The notes under the pieces were generated by a model. The model saw only the letters and a program-made list of their open reading frames with translations, was not told the DNA's origin and searched no databases. From assembly GCF_000214595.1 (NCBI RefSeq), contig NZ_AFIG01000001.1:1902382-1966381 (forward strand): DNA of 64,000 nucleotides, read 5' to 3'. Origin of the DNA: Methylophaga thalassica MP (GTDB taxonomy: Bacteria > Pseudomonadota > Gammaproteobacteria > Nitrosococcales > Methylophagaceae). This document shows, in pieces, positions 9,128 to 18,970 of the stretch (its first letter is position 1; the number at the start of each line of letters is the position of its first letter). The position numbers and the translations under genes are program-made.

Positions 9128-9928
9128 TTAGGCGCTTATTTGGTTTTTCGATAGATGTGGTTGCAGTGTTGTTAACATCAGCTTGTGCATACCAAGCCCG
9201 GCTGCAATGACATTACCTTTGTTGAACAAATTATCGGTACCATCAAAGTCGGTGACAATTCCCCCAGCCTCTTCGACCAGAAGTAATCCAGCCGCCATAT
9301 CCCAGTTTTCTAATCCCATTTCCCAGTAGCCGTCAACACGACCTGCTGCAACATAAGCAAGATCAAGTGCTGCTGAGCCCGTACGGCGAATATCAGCTAC
9401 CTGAGGAAATAGAGCTTTAAAACTATTGAAATAGGCATCATGAAATGATGGATATTTGAAAGGGAAACCCGTCGCAATCAATGCACCATTAAGTTCTCTG
9501 CGTTTGGTAACACGCAGTCGACGGTCATTTAATTTGGCGCCTTCGCCCCGGCTAGCTGTGAATAATTCATCGCGTTGCGGATCATAAACAACAGCGTGCT
9601 CAACACGACCTTTGACTCTAACGGCAATGGATACGCAGTAATGCGGGAAACCATGCAGAAAATTTGTTGTACCATCCAGTGGGTCAATAATCCACACTGT
9701 TTCATTATCACCTGAGCGACCAGACTCTTCAGCCATAATAGCGTGGTCAGGATACGCTTTTTTTATTACATTGATGACTTCTTGCTCTGCCAGGCGGTCG
9801 ACATCTGACACGTAATCATTTCGACCTTTTGTAGTCACTTCAAGATGCTGAACATGCTGTAGTGAGCGCATGATCAGAGAGCCAGCATTACGCGCAGCCC
9901 TGATTGCTATATTGAGCATTGGATGCAT
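9128..9928 (-). CDS. suhB: Inositol monophosphatase family protein SuhB
   Basis: SuhB is a Mg-dependent inositol-1-phosphatase; in E. coli it also acts as a ribosomal RNA antitermination factor. Metal-binding blocks are visible: IMAEESGR (acidic pair), WIDPLDGTTNFLHGFPHY and the C-terminal ENWDMAAGLLLVEEAGG. The frame is open 17 codons further upstream, but E. coli SuhB begins MHPMLNIA, so I place the start at the matching MHPMLNIAIRAARNAG (ATG 9928), giving 266 residues, the normal length. The gene reads toward typA. Confidence 0.93.
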   Translation of the reverse strand: MHPMLNIAIRAARNAGSLIMRSLQHVQHLEVTTKGRNDYVSDVDRLAEQEVINVIKKAYPDHAIMAEESGRSGDNETVWIIDPLDGTTNFLHGFPHYCVSIAVRVKGRVEHAVVYDPQRDELFTASRGEGAKLNDRRLRVTKRRELNGALIATGFPFKYPSFHDAYFNSFKALFPQVADIRRTGSAALDLAYVAAGRVDGYWEMGLENWDMAAGLLLVEEAGGIVTDFDGTDNLFNKGNVIAAGLGMHKLMLTTLQPHLSKNQISA

Positions 9929-10160
9929 AAACAAATTTTTCCAGAACGATAGGTACTTCAAGAGTACATTGAAGATCAATGACTCATATAAAGGACGCTA
10001 TTATACCAACTATTTCTTTATGAATCTGTTGTAATATTAAAAACGGTTTTTTATTAATGTGAATGGACAGCAAAAATATTTCTTGCTAGCGTATGTTTTA
10101 TGTTGCGAATTAGCAATATAATATCCACGCCAATTTAACTGGTACTTTAAGGAGATAAAA

Positions 10161-10460
10161 ATGAAATCATTAGCAAAACTGAGTGCTGTAATCCTGCCTT
10201 TAGCTATGTTGACTGCATGTGCCAACACTGCCGAAATGGAAGCGCTGAAAGCCTCTGTAGAATCAGCTCAATCAACAGCTGATTCAGCTCTGGTCGCAGC
10301 CCGCAATGCTCAAAGCACTGCCGACACAGCGCAACGTACTGCAACTGACGCAGAACTGGCTGCTATGAACGCCCAGAAAGCTGCTGATGAAGCTCAATCA
10401 ACTGTCGAAGAATGCTGTGCAAAAATCGATCGTATGTTTGAAAAAGCGATGAGCAAATAA
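10161..10460 (+). CDS. Alanine-zipper lipoprotein (Lpp/OprI-like)
   Basis: A 99-residue lipoprotein. The signal peptide ends in the lipobox LTAC (Cys 20). The mature part is an alanine-rich heptad coil (repeats like AQSTADSALVAARNAQSTADTAQ) typical of the Lpp/OprI alanine zipper that trimerises in the periplasm. It ends MFEKAMSK; in E. coli Lpp a C-terminal lysine is the residue joined to peptidoglycan, and a terminal lysine is present here. Unusually, an adjacent cysteine pair (EECCAK) precedes it. A strong AAGGAG ribosome site and its own terminator suggest high expression. The convergent neighbour is an L,D-transpeptidase, the enzyme class that makes this linkage. Confidence 0.85.
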   Translation: MKSLAKLSAVILPLAMLTACANTAEMEALKASVESAQSTADSALVAARNAQSTADTAQRTATDAELAAMNAQKAADEAQSTVEECCAKIDRMFEKAMSK

Positions 10461-10484
10461 TCTAAAATTTAGATTACCTCATAC

Positions 10485-10518
10485 AAAAAAGCCGGAACAA
10501 ATGTTCCGGCTTTTTTTT
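10485..10518 (+). terminator. Bidirectional intrinsic terminator between lpp-like gene and L,D-transpeptidase
   Basis: An 8-bp GC-rich stem GCCGGAAC/GTTCCGGC (10491-10498 with 10503-10510) has a 4-base loop, six A residues on the left and eight T residues on the right. It can serve both convergent genes. Confidence 0.92.
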
Positions 10519-10534
10519 ATCTTCAATATTTATC

Positions 10535-11698
10535 CTAAAGCGCGTCACTGGAAACTTGCGCAACCCACACAGATATTCCCGCAGCTTCACTAATTTTATT
10601 CGCCATATCTGCCGCTTCTTGTTGAGAATTGAAGGGACCAATCATCATTTCACCAACCGCGCCAGATTTGGCCGGCCAGAACAGAGCATTCAACTGTAAT
10701 GAGTTAATAGCCTGACGCGTTTTTTGTATCGCTTTCTGGCTCAGACCTGCATGAACAAACCAGACATCGTCAACAATATCGAGAGGCTCCTCACCCACTC
10801 GCTTTACAATACTGTCTTGCGCTTCAACTAATTTTTCAGTGAATGCCCAGTCATTGTCCGCAGGTAATTTATCTTGCGCATCTAAAATGGCTGCTACCAT
10901 CGGTGTCATATTTAAACCCTGACGTTTATCAATGTCACTATGCGGTTTATTCACTTCAAGATATAACTTACCGTCACGCACGCCCGCTTTATCAGGCTGA
11001 TAAATAATTTCTACCGGTGTATTAACAGCGGCAATATTAAACAAATGTTGGATATCCTCCGGGAACAGTCGGATACAACCATGACTCACTCGCATTCCTA
11101 CACCGTAGGGTTTATTTGTGCCATGCAGCAAATAGCCCGGCATAGACAAACGCATTGCATAAGCACCTAGTGGATTATTGGGACCAGCTGCCACCACTTT
11201 TGGCAGAGGATCGCCTTTTTCCAGATGTTCTTTTCTGATGGATTCTGGTGGTGTCCAGGTTGGATCTTTTCGCTTCTGAGTAATTTTAGCTTTGCCCAGT
11301 GGTGTGCCCCAGCCTTCACGCCCAATCCCGATAGGATGGGTAATGACTGTTTTCGTTTGTCCCGCTTTGGTTTCCGGATAATAATAAAGACGTAACTCGG
11401 CAATATTGATGACAATGCCTTTCTGACCGGCCTTGGGCAGAATAAAACGGCTTGGGATAATCACCCGGGTATTTTCGCCGGGAAGCCATGGATCAACATT
11501 TGGATTGGCTTCAACGATATCGTTATAACCTAAGTCAAATTGACGGCCAATATCCAGTAATGTGTCTTTTGCTCTGCTATAGACCACCATGTTGTGACCC
11601 ACAACGGTTGAGTCAGCAGAATTAAGCGCAAAAGTAGTTGCCATAGAAGGTGCTGATACCGCAAGCCCTACAGCAAGAGCCAACAACCGTTTCAACAT
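10535..11698 (-). CDS. L,D-transpeptidase with LysM and SPOR-like domains
   Basis: Periplasmic ErfK/YbiS-type enzyme that links lipoprotein or makes 3-3 crosslinks in peptidoglycan. I place the start at ATG 11698 (MLKRLLALAVGLAVSAPSMA), a clear signal peptide; the open frame extends 42 codons further upstream without signal character. After it comes a LysM-like region (about 38-85). The YkuD catalytic domain follows (about 94-235) with LHGTNKPYGVG (His192) and SHGCIRL (catalytic Cys208). The C-terminal 75 residues (VWFVHAGL...GPFNSQQEAADMANKI...VWVAQV) look like a SPOR domain, which binds septal denuded glycan; that reading is by eye. The facing gene encodes the probable substrate lipoprotein. 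It is divergent from bamD. Confidence 0.9.
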   Translation of the reverse strand: MLKRLLALAVGLAVSAPSMATTFALNSADSTVVGHNMVVYSRAKDTLLDIGRQFDLGYNDIVEANPNVDPWLPGENTRVIIPSRFILPKAGQKGIVINIAELRLYYYPETKAGQTKTVITHPIGIGREGWGTPLGKAKITQKRKDPTWTPPESIRKEHLEKGDPLPKVVAAGPNNPLGAYAMRLSMPGYLLHGTNKPYGVGMRVSHGCIRLFPEDIQHLFNIAAVNTPVEIIYQPDKAGVRDGKLYLEVNKPHSDIDKRQGLNMTPMVAAILDAQDKLPADNDWAFTEKLVEAQDSIVKRVGEEPLDIVDDVWFVHAGLSQKAIQKTRQAINSLQLNALFWPAKSGAVGEMMIGPFNSQQEAADMANKISEAAGISVWVAQVSSDAL

Positions 11699-11843
11699 TG
11701 ATGATTCCTGTTTATCAAAGAATAAAGCTGCATATTGTACTTGATTAAATATAATCTTCACATTCGGTAAAACGTGCTTTGAATCAGAAAAAGGGCTAAG
11801 ATCAGCCTTTACCTTAAACAGCAAGCTAGCGTACTCTACTTCA

Positions 11844-12629
11844 ATGAAAAAATATTATTTGCCATTACTTATCGGTTTGACCTGTTTGTCACTCTCTGGT
11901 TGCTCTTTTTTTAAAAAAGAAGAAGTTAAAGCAGATGAAAGCTGGAGTGTAGATCGTATATACAGCGAGGCAAAAGCCGCACTCGACATCGCAGACTACA
12001 GCAAAGCGATTACCTACTACGAACAACTCGAAGCTCGTTTTCCTTTTGGTGAATATGCTCAACAAGCGCTGCTTGAGTCCGCATATGCTCACTACAAATC
12101 AGATGATCCTGAAACAGCTATCGCTACCATTGACCGCTTTATGCGTGTTTATCCACTTAATCCAAATATTGATTACGCTATTTATTTACGTGGCCTGGTC
12201 AATTTTCATCGTGATATTGGTTTATTAGAAAAATATATCCCCCGTGATGAATCTCAACGTGACCCGGGCGCTGCTGAGGATGCCTTGCGTGATTTCAACA
12301 CATTAATTAATCGCTTCCCGACCAGTCGTTATGCCGAAGATGCTGCGCAGCGTATTGTTTATCTTCGTAACCGACTGGCACAGCATGAGGTGAATGTCGC
12401 TAATTACTATATGCGTAGAGGATCATTCCTGGCTGCATTAAACCGTGGTAAGTATGTGATAGAAAACTACGACCGTACACCGGCTATGCCTGATGCATTA
12501 GTCGTTATGGCAAAAGCATACAAAATTCTCGGCATGACCGATCTTTCAGATGATGCTTTACGGGTATTGAAAATCAATTACCCTGGCCACCCGGGTATTG
12601 CTGAAGTTGCACAGACTGAAGTGCAATAA
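11844..12629 (+). CDS. bamD: Outer membrane assembly lipoprotein BamD
   Basis: BamD is the essential tetratricopeptide lipoprotein of the Bam complex that inserts beta-barrel proteins. The 261 residues match the family. The signal peptide ends in the lipobox LSGC, followed by SFFKKEE. TPR units run through the mature chain, for example AKAALDIADYSKAITYYEQL and YAEDAAQRIVYLRNRLAQHE. The motif ARFPFGEYAQQALLESAYAHY is highly conserved in ComL/BamD. It is a single gene ending at a strong terminator shared with glnB. Confidence 0.96.
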   Translation: MKKYYLPLLIGLTCLSLSGCSFFKKEEVKADESWSVDRIYSEAKAALDIADYSKAITYYEQLEARFPFGEYAQQALLESAYAHYKSDDPETAIATIDRFMRVYPLNPNIDYAIYLRGLVNFHRDIGLLEKYIPRDESQRDPGAAEDALRDFNTLINRFPTSRYAEDAAQRIVYLRNRLAQHEVNVANYYMRRGSFLAALNRGKYVIENYDRTPAMPDALVVMAKAYKILGMTDLSDDALRVLKINYPGHPGIAEVAQTEVQ

Positions 12630-12638
12630 TTAAACAAT

Positions 12639-12679
12639 AAAAAAGCCCGCCTATGAATATTCAGAGGCGGGCTTTTTTT
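12639..12679. terminator. Bidirectional intrinsic terminator between bamD and glnB
   Basis: Stem GCCCGCCT (12645-12652) pairs with AGGCGGGC (12665-12672), flanked by A residues on the left and seven T residues on the right. It serves the convergent bamD and sucCD-nadE-glnB transcripts. Confidence 0.92.
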
Positions 12680-12693
12680 ATGCCTAGAACAGC

Positions 12694-13041
<348 letters not shown>

Positions 13042-14682
13042 TTACTCTATAGTTGAAGTGACGGTGTAGCCTGACGTAATAGGATACCGGCGGTCTCGGC
13101 CAAACGCCCGGCTACTGATACGGATACCTGGAGGCGCCTGCCGCCTTTTGTATTCATTACGATCTACCATTTTAATAACTCTTGCAACCATTTCGGCGTC
13201 GTAGCCCTCGTCGACTAGCTCTTCAAAGCAACACTGATCAGCTATATAACGTTGTAGAATTTTATCTAGGACAGCATAGTCAGGGAGACTATCCTGATCC
13301 AACTGTCCTTCTGCCAGTTCAGCGGATGGAGGTCGTGTGATGATACGCTCTGGAATCACATTAGATTGCTGATTGCGATAATGGCTCAACTGATAGACCA
13401 ACGTTTTATAAACATCTTTTAATGGTGAGTAACCACCAGCCATATCGCCATATAAAGTTGAGTAGCCGACAGCCATTTCGCTTTTATTACCGGTTGATAA
13501 CACCATTGAACCCGTTTTATTGGATAAGGCCATCAAAATAATGCCTCGGCAACGGGCTTGAATATTTTCTTCCGTGGTATCGGCCGGCAAACCTTTAAAC
13601 TCATCAGCTAATGAGTCAATAAAGGCATTAAATGTCGGTTCTATCGAAATAATACTGTACTTAACACCCAAGCCTTCAGCCATTAACTTTGCATCATCCA
13701 GACTCATTTGAGATGTGTAGCGCGACGGCATCATCACCGCATGCACTTTGTCTGCGCCGATAGCATCAACAGCGAGTGCCATTGTTAATGCGGAATCAAT
13801 GCCGCCTGACAGTCCAAGTACAACACTTGGAAAGTGATTTTTCTCAATATAATCTTTCAGTCCAAGGGTTAACGCTTTGTATATGATAGATAAGTCGTCC
13901 TGCGACTCACAACTGGCACCCGATAAAGCTAGGCCACCAGACGACTGCCTTTCAATCGTCACCGGAAATAAACCAAACTCGAATGCAGGTGCTTGGACCA
14001 CTTTTTCGCCATTGGCATTCATCACAAAAGAATGACCATCAAAAACCAGTTCATCCTGACCACCGTATTGATTGACATAGACAATAGGTAAGCCCGTTTC
14101 ACTGATACGTTTTCTAACTTCAGCCTCGCGCAGTGGCCATTTGCCCATATGGTAAGGAGAAGCATTCAAGTTAACGATAAGGTCAGCTCCGGCAGCTTTT
14201 GCTTTAGCACTCGGCTGTGTAAACCAGATATCTTCACAGATAGTTATGCCGATTTTCAGACCCCGGAAGTCAAACACAGTGGCATTTTCGCCTTCGATAA
14301 AATAGCGTTTTTCATCGAATACGCCGTAATTGGGTAACTGCTGTTTGTGATAAGTACAAACAAGCTTGCCCCCATCAATTAACGATGCAGAGTTGTATAA
14401 ACCCGACTCGACATCACCATCGGGATGGCCGATTAACACGGCTACATTATCCAGCTTGCTTGCCAGTGTCGTTAATGCTTTACGAACGCGCTTCAACAAA
14501 CCAGGACGAAGTAATAAATCTTCTGGCGGATATCCGGTTAGGGTCAATTCAGGAAAAACAATTAAATCTGCATTGAATTGTTTTTTTGCCTGCTGTGCCG
14601 TCTCGATAATTTTATTAACATTACCCGCAACATCCCCAACTACAGGATTAATTTGCCCCATCACCAGCGTGACTGTCTGCAT
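13042..14682 (-). CDS. nadE: Glutamine-dependent NAD synthetase
   Basis: Amidates nicotinic acid adenine dinucleotide to NAD using glutamine. The 546 residues hold an N-terminal nitrilase-type glutaminase domain (1-260), with catalytic blocks FPELTLTGYPPEDLLL (Glu), YHKQQLPNYGVFDE (Lys) and GITICEDIW (Cys). The C-terminal synthetase domain has the ATP-pyrophosphatase loop VLGLSGGIDSALT and STGNKSEMAVGYSTLYGDMAG. The ATG directly abuts the sucD stop, so translation is probably coupled. nadB at the start of the window serves the same pathway but is a separate unit. Confidence 0.96.
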   Translation of the reverse strand: MQTVTLVMGQINPVVGDVAGNVNKIIETAQQAKKQFNADLIVFPELTLTGYPPEDLLLRPGLLKRVRKALTTLASKLDNVAVLIGHPDGDVESGLYNSASLIDGGKLVCTYHKQQLPNYGVFDEKRYFIEGENATVFDFRGLKIGITICEDIWFTQPSAKAKAAGADLIVNLNASPYHMGKWPLREAEVRKRISETGLPIVYVNQYGGQDELVFDGHSFVMNANGEKVVQAPAFEFGLFPVTIERQSSGGLALSGASCESQDDLSIIYKALTLGLKDYIEKNHFPSVVLGLSGGIDSALTMALAVDAIGADKVHAVMMPSRYTSQMSLDDAKLMAEGLGVKYSIISIEPTFNAFIDSLADEFKGLPADTTEENIQARCRGIILMALSNKTGSMVLSTGNKSEMAVGYSTLYGDMAGGYSPLKDVYKTLVYQLSHYRNQQSNVIPERIITRPPSAELAEGQLDQDSLPDYAVLDKILQRYIADQCCFEELVDEGYDAEMVARVIKMVDRNEYKRRQAPPGIRISSRAFGRDRRYPITSGYTVTSTIE

Positions 14683-15558
14683 TTATTTTTTATCCATCAT
14701 TGCCAGCATAATGTCGCCAATTTCTGCGGGCGATCGCGCAATGCCACAGCCTGCCGCTTCAAGCGCTTTTAATTTCGCTTCAGCCGTGCCACTGCCACCA
14801 CTGATAATCGCTCCTGCATGTCCCATGCGTTTGCCAGCCGGTGCCGTCAGACCAGCGATATAGGTCACCACCGGTTTGGTGACATGCGCTTTGATAAACT
14901 CGGCCGCATCCTCTTCAGCATGACCGCCAATCTCACCAACCATCACAATACCTTCGGTCTGCGGATCATTCTCAAACAACTCGAGGCATTCAATAAAGTT
15001 CATACCATGAATTGGATCACCGCCAATACCAACACAGGTACTTTGTCCAAGTCCGTTTTGCGTTGTCTGATGAACAGCTTCATAAGTCAGAGTGCCTGAA
15101 CGCGATACTATGCCGATTTTCCCCGGTTGATGAATGTTACCGGGCATGATGCCAATCTTACATTCACCTGGAGTAATCAGGCCCGGACAGTTAGGCCCTA
15201 TCAAGTGTGCATCGTAGCTATTTAAAGCATGTTTGACGCGTAACATATCCAGTACAGGGATGCCTTCTGTAATACAGGCAATTATTTTGATACCCGCATC
15301 AGCCGCTTCCAGAATCGCATCTGCAGCAAAGGCGGCAGGCACATAAATCATGGTGGCATCAGCACCGGTCTGTTCAACCGCTTCATGAACCGTGTTGAAT
15401 ACCGGTTTGTCCAGATGCGTTTGCCCACCTTTTCCTGGGGTAACACCACCGACAAATTGGGTGCCATATGCAATGGCTTGCTCTGAGTGAAATGTACCTT
15501 GTTTACCAGTAAAGCCCTGACAAATCACTTTGGTTTCACGATTGATTAAAATACTCAT
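14683..15558 (-). CDS. sucD: Succinyl-CoA ligase, alpha subunit
   Basis: ADP/GDP-forming succinyl-CoA synthetase alpha chain of the TCA cycle, 291 residues. CoA-binding motif [15 protein letters not shown] lies at about 15-29. The phosphohistidine loop is [18 protein letters not shown] (His about 246). Other conserved blocks are [20 protein letters not shown] and [10 protein letters not shown]. The start overlaps the sucC stop (ATGA). No sucAB lies upstream, unlike in E. coli. Confidence 0.95.
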   Translation of the reverse strand: MSILINRETKVICQGFTGKQGTFHSEQAIAYGTQFVGGVTPGKGGQTHLDKPVFNTVHEAVEQTGADATMIYVPAAFAADAILEAADAGIKIIACITEGIPVLDMLRVKHALNSYDAHLIGPNCPGLITPGECKIGIMPGNIHQPGKIGIVSRSGTLTYEAVHQTTQNGLGQSTCVGIGGDPIHGMNFIECLELFENDPQTEGIVMVGEIGGHAEEDAAEFIKAHVTKPVVTYIAGLTAPAGKRMGHAGAIISGGSGTAEAKLKALEAAGCGIARSPAEIGDIMLAMMDKK

Positions 15559-16727
15559 GCCTGCGACTCCTTAGCTGCCGCTACAGCTTGACGCGCAGCA
15601 TCGGTTAAATCATCGGCAGCATATATACTCATTTCACTGTTTTTCAATAATTCACGACCTCGTTGCGCATTGGTACCCTCGAGTCTGACGACAACAGGTA
15701 ACGATAAGCCGACCTCTTTTGCTGCCTGAATAATGCCTTCGGCAATCAGATCACAGCGGACAATACCACCAAAGATATTGACCAGGATCGACTTCACTTT
15801 TTTATCAGACAGAATCAGCTTAAATGCTTCAGCCACGCGAGCAGCCGTAGTGCCACCGCCTACATCCAGGAAGTTAGCCGGCTGTCCACCTTCTTTCTGA
15901 ATCAAGTCCATCGTCGCCATAGCGAGACCAGCGCCATTGACCATACAAGCCACATTCCCATCTAAAGAAATATAGTTAAGGCCAAATTCACGGGCGATAA
16001 CTTCTGCATCATCTTCCTGACTCGGATCAAACATCTCTGCCAAATCGGCATGACGGAATAAGCCGTTATCATCTAAATTAATTTTTGCATCAACGGCAAG
16101 TAAGTCACCGTCATCAGTCACCACAAGTGGATTCACCTCCACTAGACTGGCATCATTTTCTGTAAAGAGCTGATACAAATTTTGCATGACGGACTGTAGC
16201 TGCTTAAAGCTATTTCCAGTCAAGCCCAGGAAAAATGCGGCGCGACGACACTGATAGCCCTGTAAACCAACGACAGGATCGACATATAAATTCAGTATGG
16301 CTTCAGGCTGCTGCTCAGCGACGGCTTCGATATCCATGCCGCCTTCTGCTGACACCATAAACACAATACGTTGAGAGCTGCGATCAACCAGTACGGCCAG
16401 ATAGATTTCACGGCTGATATTGGTCGGTTTTTCCACCAATACCTGCTGTACGGGTAAACCTTCAACAGTGGTCTGATGCGTGACAATATTTTTTCCCAGC
16501 ATACCAGCAGCGGCTGACTCAACGTCATCCAGCGAACTCACCACTTTAACGCCACCCGCTTTGCCGCGGCCACCGGCATGAACCTGTGCTTTAACCACCC
16601 AGCGCTCGCCCGCTAATAACTCAGCCGCTTGCCGCGCCTGAGCAGCTTCAGCGACAGCTTGCCCTTGTGGTGTAGGCACACCATATCGATTAAATAATTG
16701 TTTGGCCTGAAATTCATGCAGATTCAT
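15555..16727 (-). CDS. sucC: Succinyl-CoA ligase, beta subunit
   Basis: Nucleotide-binding beta chain of succinyl-CoA synthetase, 390 residues. It starts [20 protein letters not shown], near identical to E. coli SucC. The ATP-grasp region carries [20 protein letters not shown]. The C-terminal ligase domain carries [22 protein letters not shown] and [15 protein letters not shown]. The related malate thiokinase MtkA has NIFAGINRCD at the last block, so [10 protein letters not shown] favours a succinate enzyme. It heads the sucC-sucD-nadE-glnB operon. The 190-bp region to the divergent pip must hold both promoters. Confidence 0.94.
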   Translation of the reverse strand: MNLHEFQAKQLFNRYGVPTPQGQAVAEAAQARQAAELLAGERWVVKAQVHAGGRGKAGGVKVVSSLDDVESAAAGMLGKNIVTHQTTVEGLPVQQVLVEKPTNISREIYLAVLVDRSSQRIVFMVSAEGGMDIEAVAEQQPEAILNLYVDPVVGLQGYQCRRAAFFLGLTGNSFKQLQSVMQNLYQLFTENDASLVEVNPLVVTDDGDLLAVDAKINLDDNGLFRHADLAEMFDPSQEDDAEVIAREFGLNYISLDGNVACMVNGAGLAMATMDLIQKEGGQPANFLDVGGGTTAARVAEAFKLILSDKKVKSILVNIFGGIVRCDLIAEGIIQAAKEVGLSLPVVVRLEGTNAQRGRELLKNSEMSIYAADDLTDAARQAVAAAKESQA

Positions 16728-16918
16728 TGTATGTTCTTGCCTTGCTTAGTTGTCTTTTCAATCATAAGCACAACTATCTTTGAAAGAATGTGTGATTTGT
16801 TGATAAAAACAAGATCTTAATTCAACGTCGAAAACGTTATATTTTCTCGCAATAGCTCAATAATTACCATCACTACACATGATATAGTTCATGCCGAATG
16901 TCATAAACGAGTTTTTAC

Positions 16919-17884
16919 ATGTTAACGCTATACCCAGAAATAGAACCCTATCAAACCCATTTACTTGCAAGAGAAACCTTATCTTCTGGTAAAAAACACG
17001 AAATTTATGTAGAGGAATGTGGCAATCCTTCAGGGATTCCGGTGGTTTTCCTACATGGTGGCCCGGGTTCTGGTTGTCGGCCTCAACATCGACAATATTT
17101 CAATCCTGAAAAATACCGCATTGTATTATTTGACCAACGAGGTTGCGGACGCTCAGTTCCCAGTGGCGAACTTGAAAACAATACCACTGCGCATTTGGTC
17201 AGCGATATGGAATATATTCGTACCCGTCTGAGTATAGATAAATGGGTCATTTTTGGTGGTTCCTGGGGAGCTACCTTGGCACTTTGTTATGCCAGAGATC
17301 ATGCCGAAAAAGTGATAAGCATGATATTACGCGGCACTTTTCTTGGGCGTCAGCAGGATATTGACTGGGTTTATGCCGCAGGCGGTGCCTCAAAATTATT
17401 TCCCGAAGCATGGCATCGCCTAACACATATGCTTGATCAGTCAGAACAACAAACACCGCTCAAAGCTTACTATACTCGCCTCACCGATCCTGATGAGTCA
17501 CTGCAAATCTCAGCTGCCACTATTTTGAATAGCTGGGAAGCCACCATCGTCACATTACGGGATCATGAATACGAACCGGATTTAACGGAAGCTCCCGGCC
17601 CATTGGCGCACTCCCGCATTCAATTACATTTTGCGTTAAATCAATGCTTTATCGAAAACCGTCCCATTTTGAGTGAAATAGAAACCATACGTCACATTCC
17701 TACTCAGATTATTCATGGTCGATACGATATTGTTTGCCCACTTCAGCAATCCTGGGAACTACATCAGGCATGGCCAGAAACAAGCTTAACCGTATTGCCG
17801 CTGGCTGGTCATGCTGCTGGCGAACCCGCTGTGATTGATGCCTTAGTGAGAGCCACCGATACCTTAGCGGGTGAACTGCAGTGA
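16919..17884 (+). CDS. pip: Proline iminopeptidase
   Basis: Alpha/beta-hydrolase (peptidase family S33) that removes N-terminal proline from peptides in the cytosol. The 321 residues are normal. The oxyanion loop is VVFLHGGPGSGCRPQH, the nucleophile elbow is FGGSWGATLALCYA (Ser), and the late Asp and His lie in GRYDIVCPL and LAGHAAGEP. The specificity stretch FDQRGCGRSVP is typical of the family. It overlaps dtd by GTGA, an order seen in other gammaproteobacteria. Confidence 0.93.
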   Translation: MLTLYPEIEPYQTHLLARETLSSGKKHEIYVEECGNPSGIPVVFLHGGPGSGCRPQHRQYFNPEKYRIVLFDQRGCGRSVPSGELENNTTAHLVSDMEYIRTRLSIDKWVIFGGSWGATLALCYARDHAEKVISMILRGTFLGRQQDIDWVYAAGGASKLFPEAWHRLTHMLDQSEQQTPLKAYYTRLTDPDESLQISAATILNSWEATIVTLRDHEYEPDLTEAPGPLAHSRIQLHFALNQCFIENRPILSEIETIRHIPTQIIHGRYDIVCPLQQSWELHQAWPETSLTVLPLAGHAAGEPAVIDALVRATDTLAGELQ

Positions 17885-18318
17885 TCACCTTATTACAACG
17901 CGTTAAGCAGGCATCGGTTGAAGTAAATGAACAATGCATCGCAGAGATTGATCAGGGTGTGCTGGTTTTTGTGGGTATTGAGAAAGGTGACTCCTCTGAA
18001 TTGGTAGCTCGTCTGGTAGAAAGGGTCATCAATTATCGTCTGTTTGCGGATGCTGAGGAAAAGATGAATCTATCCGTCAAAGATATTAATGGCGGTTTAC
18101 TTCTTGTCCCACAATTTACCTTGGCCGCTAACACACAAAAAGGATTACGTCCGAGCTTTGCTTCTGCAGCCCCCCCTGACATAGGATATCAACTGTTTAA
18201 TGAGTTTGTTGATGCCGCTAAACAGCAGCATCCCAAGGTCTGTACCGGTCAGTTTGGTGCCGATATGCAGGTTAAACTCATCAACGATGGGCCAGTCACT
18301 TTCTGGCTTCATAGCTAA
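17881..18318 (+). CDS. dtd: D-aminoacyl-tRNA deacylase
   Basis: Hydrolyses D-aminoacyl-tRNAs, preventing D-amino acids from entering translation. The 145 residues start at a GTG that overlaps the pip stop. The Gly-cisPro motif is intact (INDGPVTFWLHS). The first active-site motif, which reads SQFTL in E. coli DTD, here reads PQFTL (residues about 79-83), with the catalytic-region Thr kept but the leading Ser replaced by Pro. The following AANTQKGLRPSF block is conserved, so the protein is otherwise normal. Confidence 0.93.
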   Translation: MITLLQRVKQASVEVNEQCIAEIDQGVLVFVGIEKGDSSELVARLVERVINYRLFADAEEKMNLSVKDINGGLLLVPQFTLAANTQKGLRPSFASAAPPDIGYQLFNEFVDAAKQQHPKVCTGQFGADMQVKLINDGPVTFWLHS

Positions 18319-18340
18319 TCACCGTTACAGGATTTTTTGA

Positions 18341-18970
18341 ATGCGCATTATCAGAAACTTTATTGTTGGTCTTTTATTGGTGTTTGTCGGAATTGCCGCG
18401 ATCATGCTAATCCCCTCACCACAACCGCCAGCCAGTAAACCATGGGAAGTGACCGTGATGCCTGACAACAATATCAGCGTCTTTGGTATTCACTTGGGTA
18501 ATACCGACTACAAAACAGCACAAGAAGAACTGCGAATATTTGGTAAAACGGCTATCTTCACCGACCCCGATAATAAGGCCACGGTCGAAGCCTATTTTGA
18601 TAGTGTTAACTTAGGAGGACTATCCGCCAAGATGGTGCTTAATCTTGATGTACCAGAGGATAAAGTCGCCGCTATGCTGCAAAGGGCCTCTGTAGGCAAA
18701 CTTCAACCCAGTGGTGCGCATCAGCATGAATTGGTGGAAGAAGACAAACAGTTTTTACTATCCTCACCTGTCGCTGCCATTACCTACATTCCTAGTGTCC
18801 GCTTGAGCAGGGAGATGATTCAGGAACGCTTTGGTGAACCTGATAGCATTGATGTGGGCTTACCTGATGATAAAGGTAATACGAGTGAAAGCTGGTCTTA
18901 TCAGGCACTAAATTTAACCGTTATCTTTGGTAGCACTGGTAAGACGATACTAATTTATCAAACTAAATGA
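18341..18970 (+). CDS. Unknown membrane-anchored periplasmic protein
   Basis: I do not recognise the family. The 209 residues begin with one uncleaved-looking hydrophobic segment (about 5-25, FIVGLLLVFVGIAAIMLIP). A soluble, probably periplasmic domain follows with VTVMPDNNISVFGIHLGNT and, near the end, MIQERFGEPDSIDVGLPDD and YQALNLTVIFGSTGKTILIY. The last part resembles the small beta-rich SmpA/OmlA-like folds that recur as RFGxPD sequences, but that is only a visual hint. It is 22 bp after dtd with an AGGA site, so it is likely in the pip-dtd operon, and its 3' end overlaps the GGDEF/EAL gene by 8 bp tail to tail. Confidence 0.75.
   Translation: MRIIRNFIVGLLLVFVGIAAIMLIPSPQPPASKPWEVTVMPDNNISVFGIHLGNTDYKTAQEELRIFGKTAIFTDPDNKATVEAYFDSVNLGGLSAKMVLNLDVPEDKVAAMLQRASVGKLQPSGAHQHELVEEDKQFLLSSPVAAITYIPSVRLSREMIQERFGEPDSIDVGLPDDKGNTSESWSYQALNLTVIFGSTGKTILIYQTK

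Noticed and set aside
14366-14863. 165-codon plus-strand frame across nadE and sucD
   Set aside because: It lies fully antisense to two well-conserved genes and its translation has no domain pattern.
14683-16727. sucCD as malate thiokinase (mtkAB) of the serine cycle
   Set aside because: The N-terminus and the [13 protein letters not shown] block match succinyl-CoA synthetase; no serine-cycle gene is adjacent.
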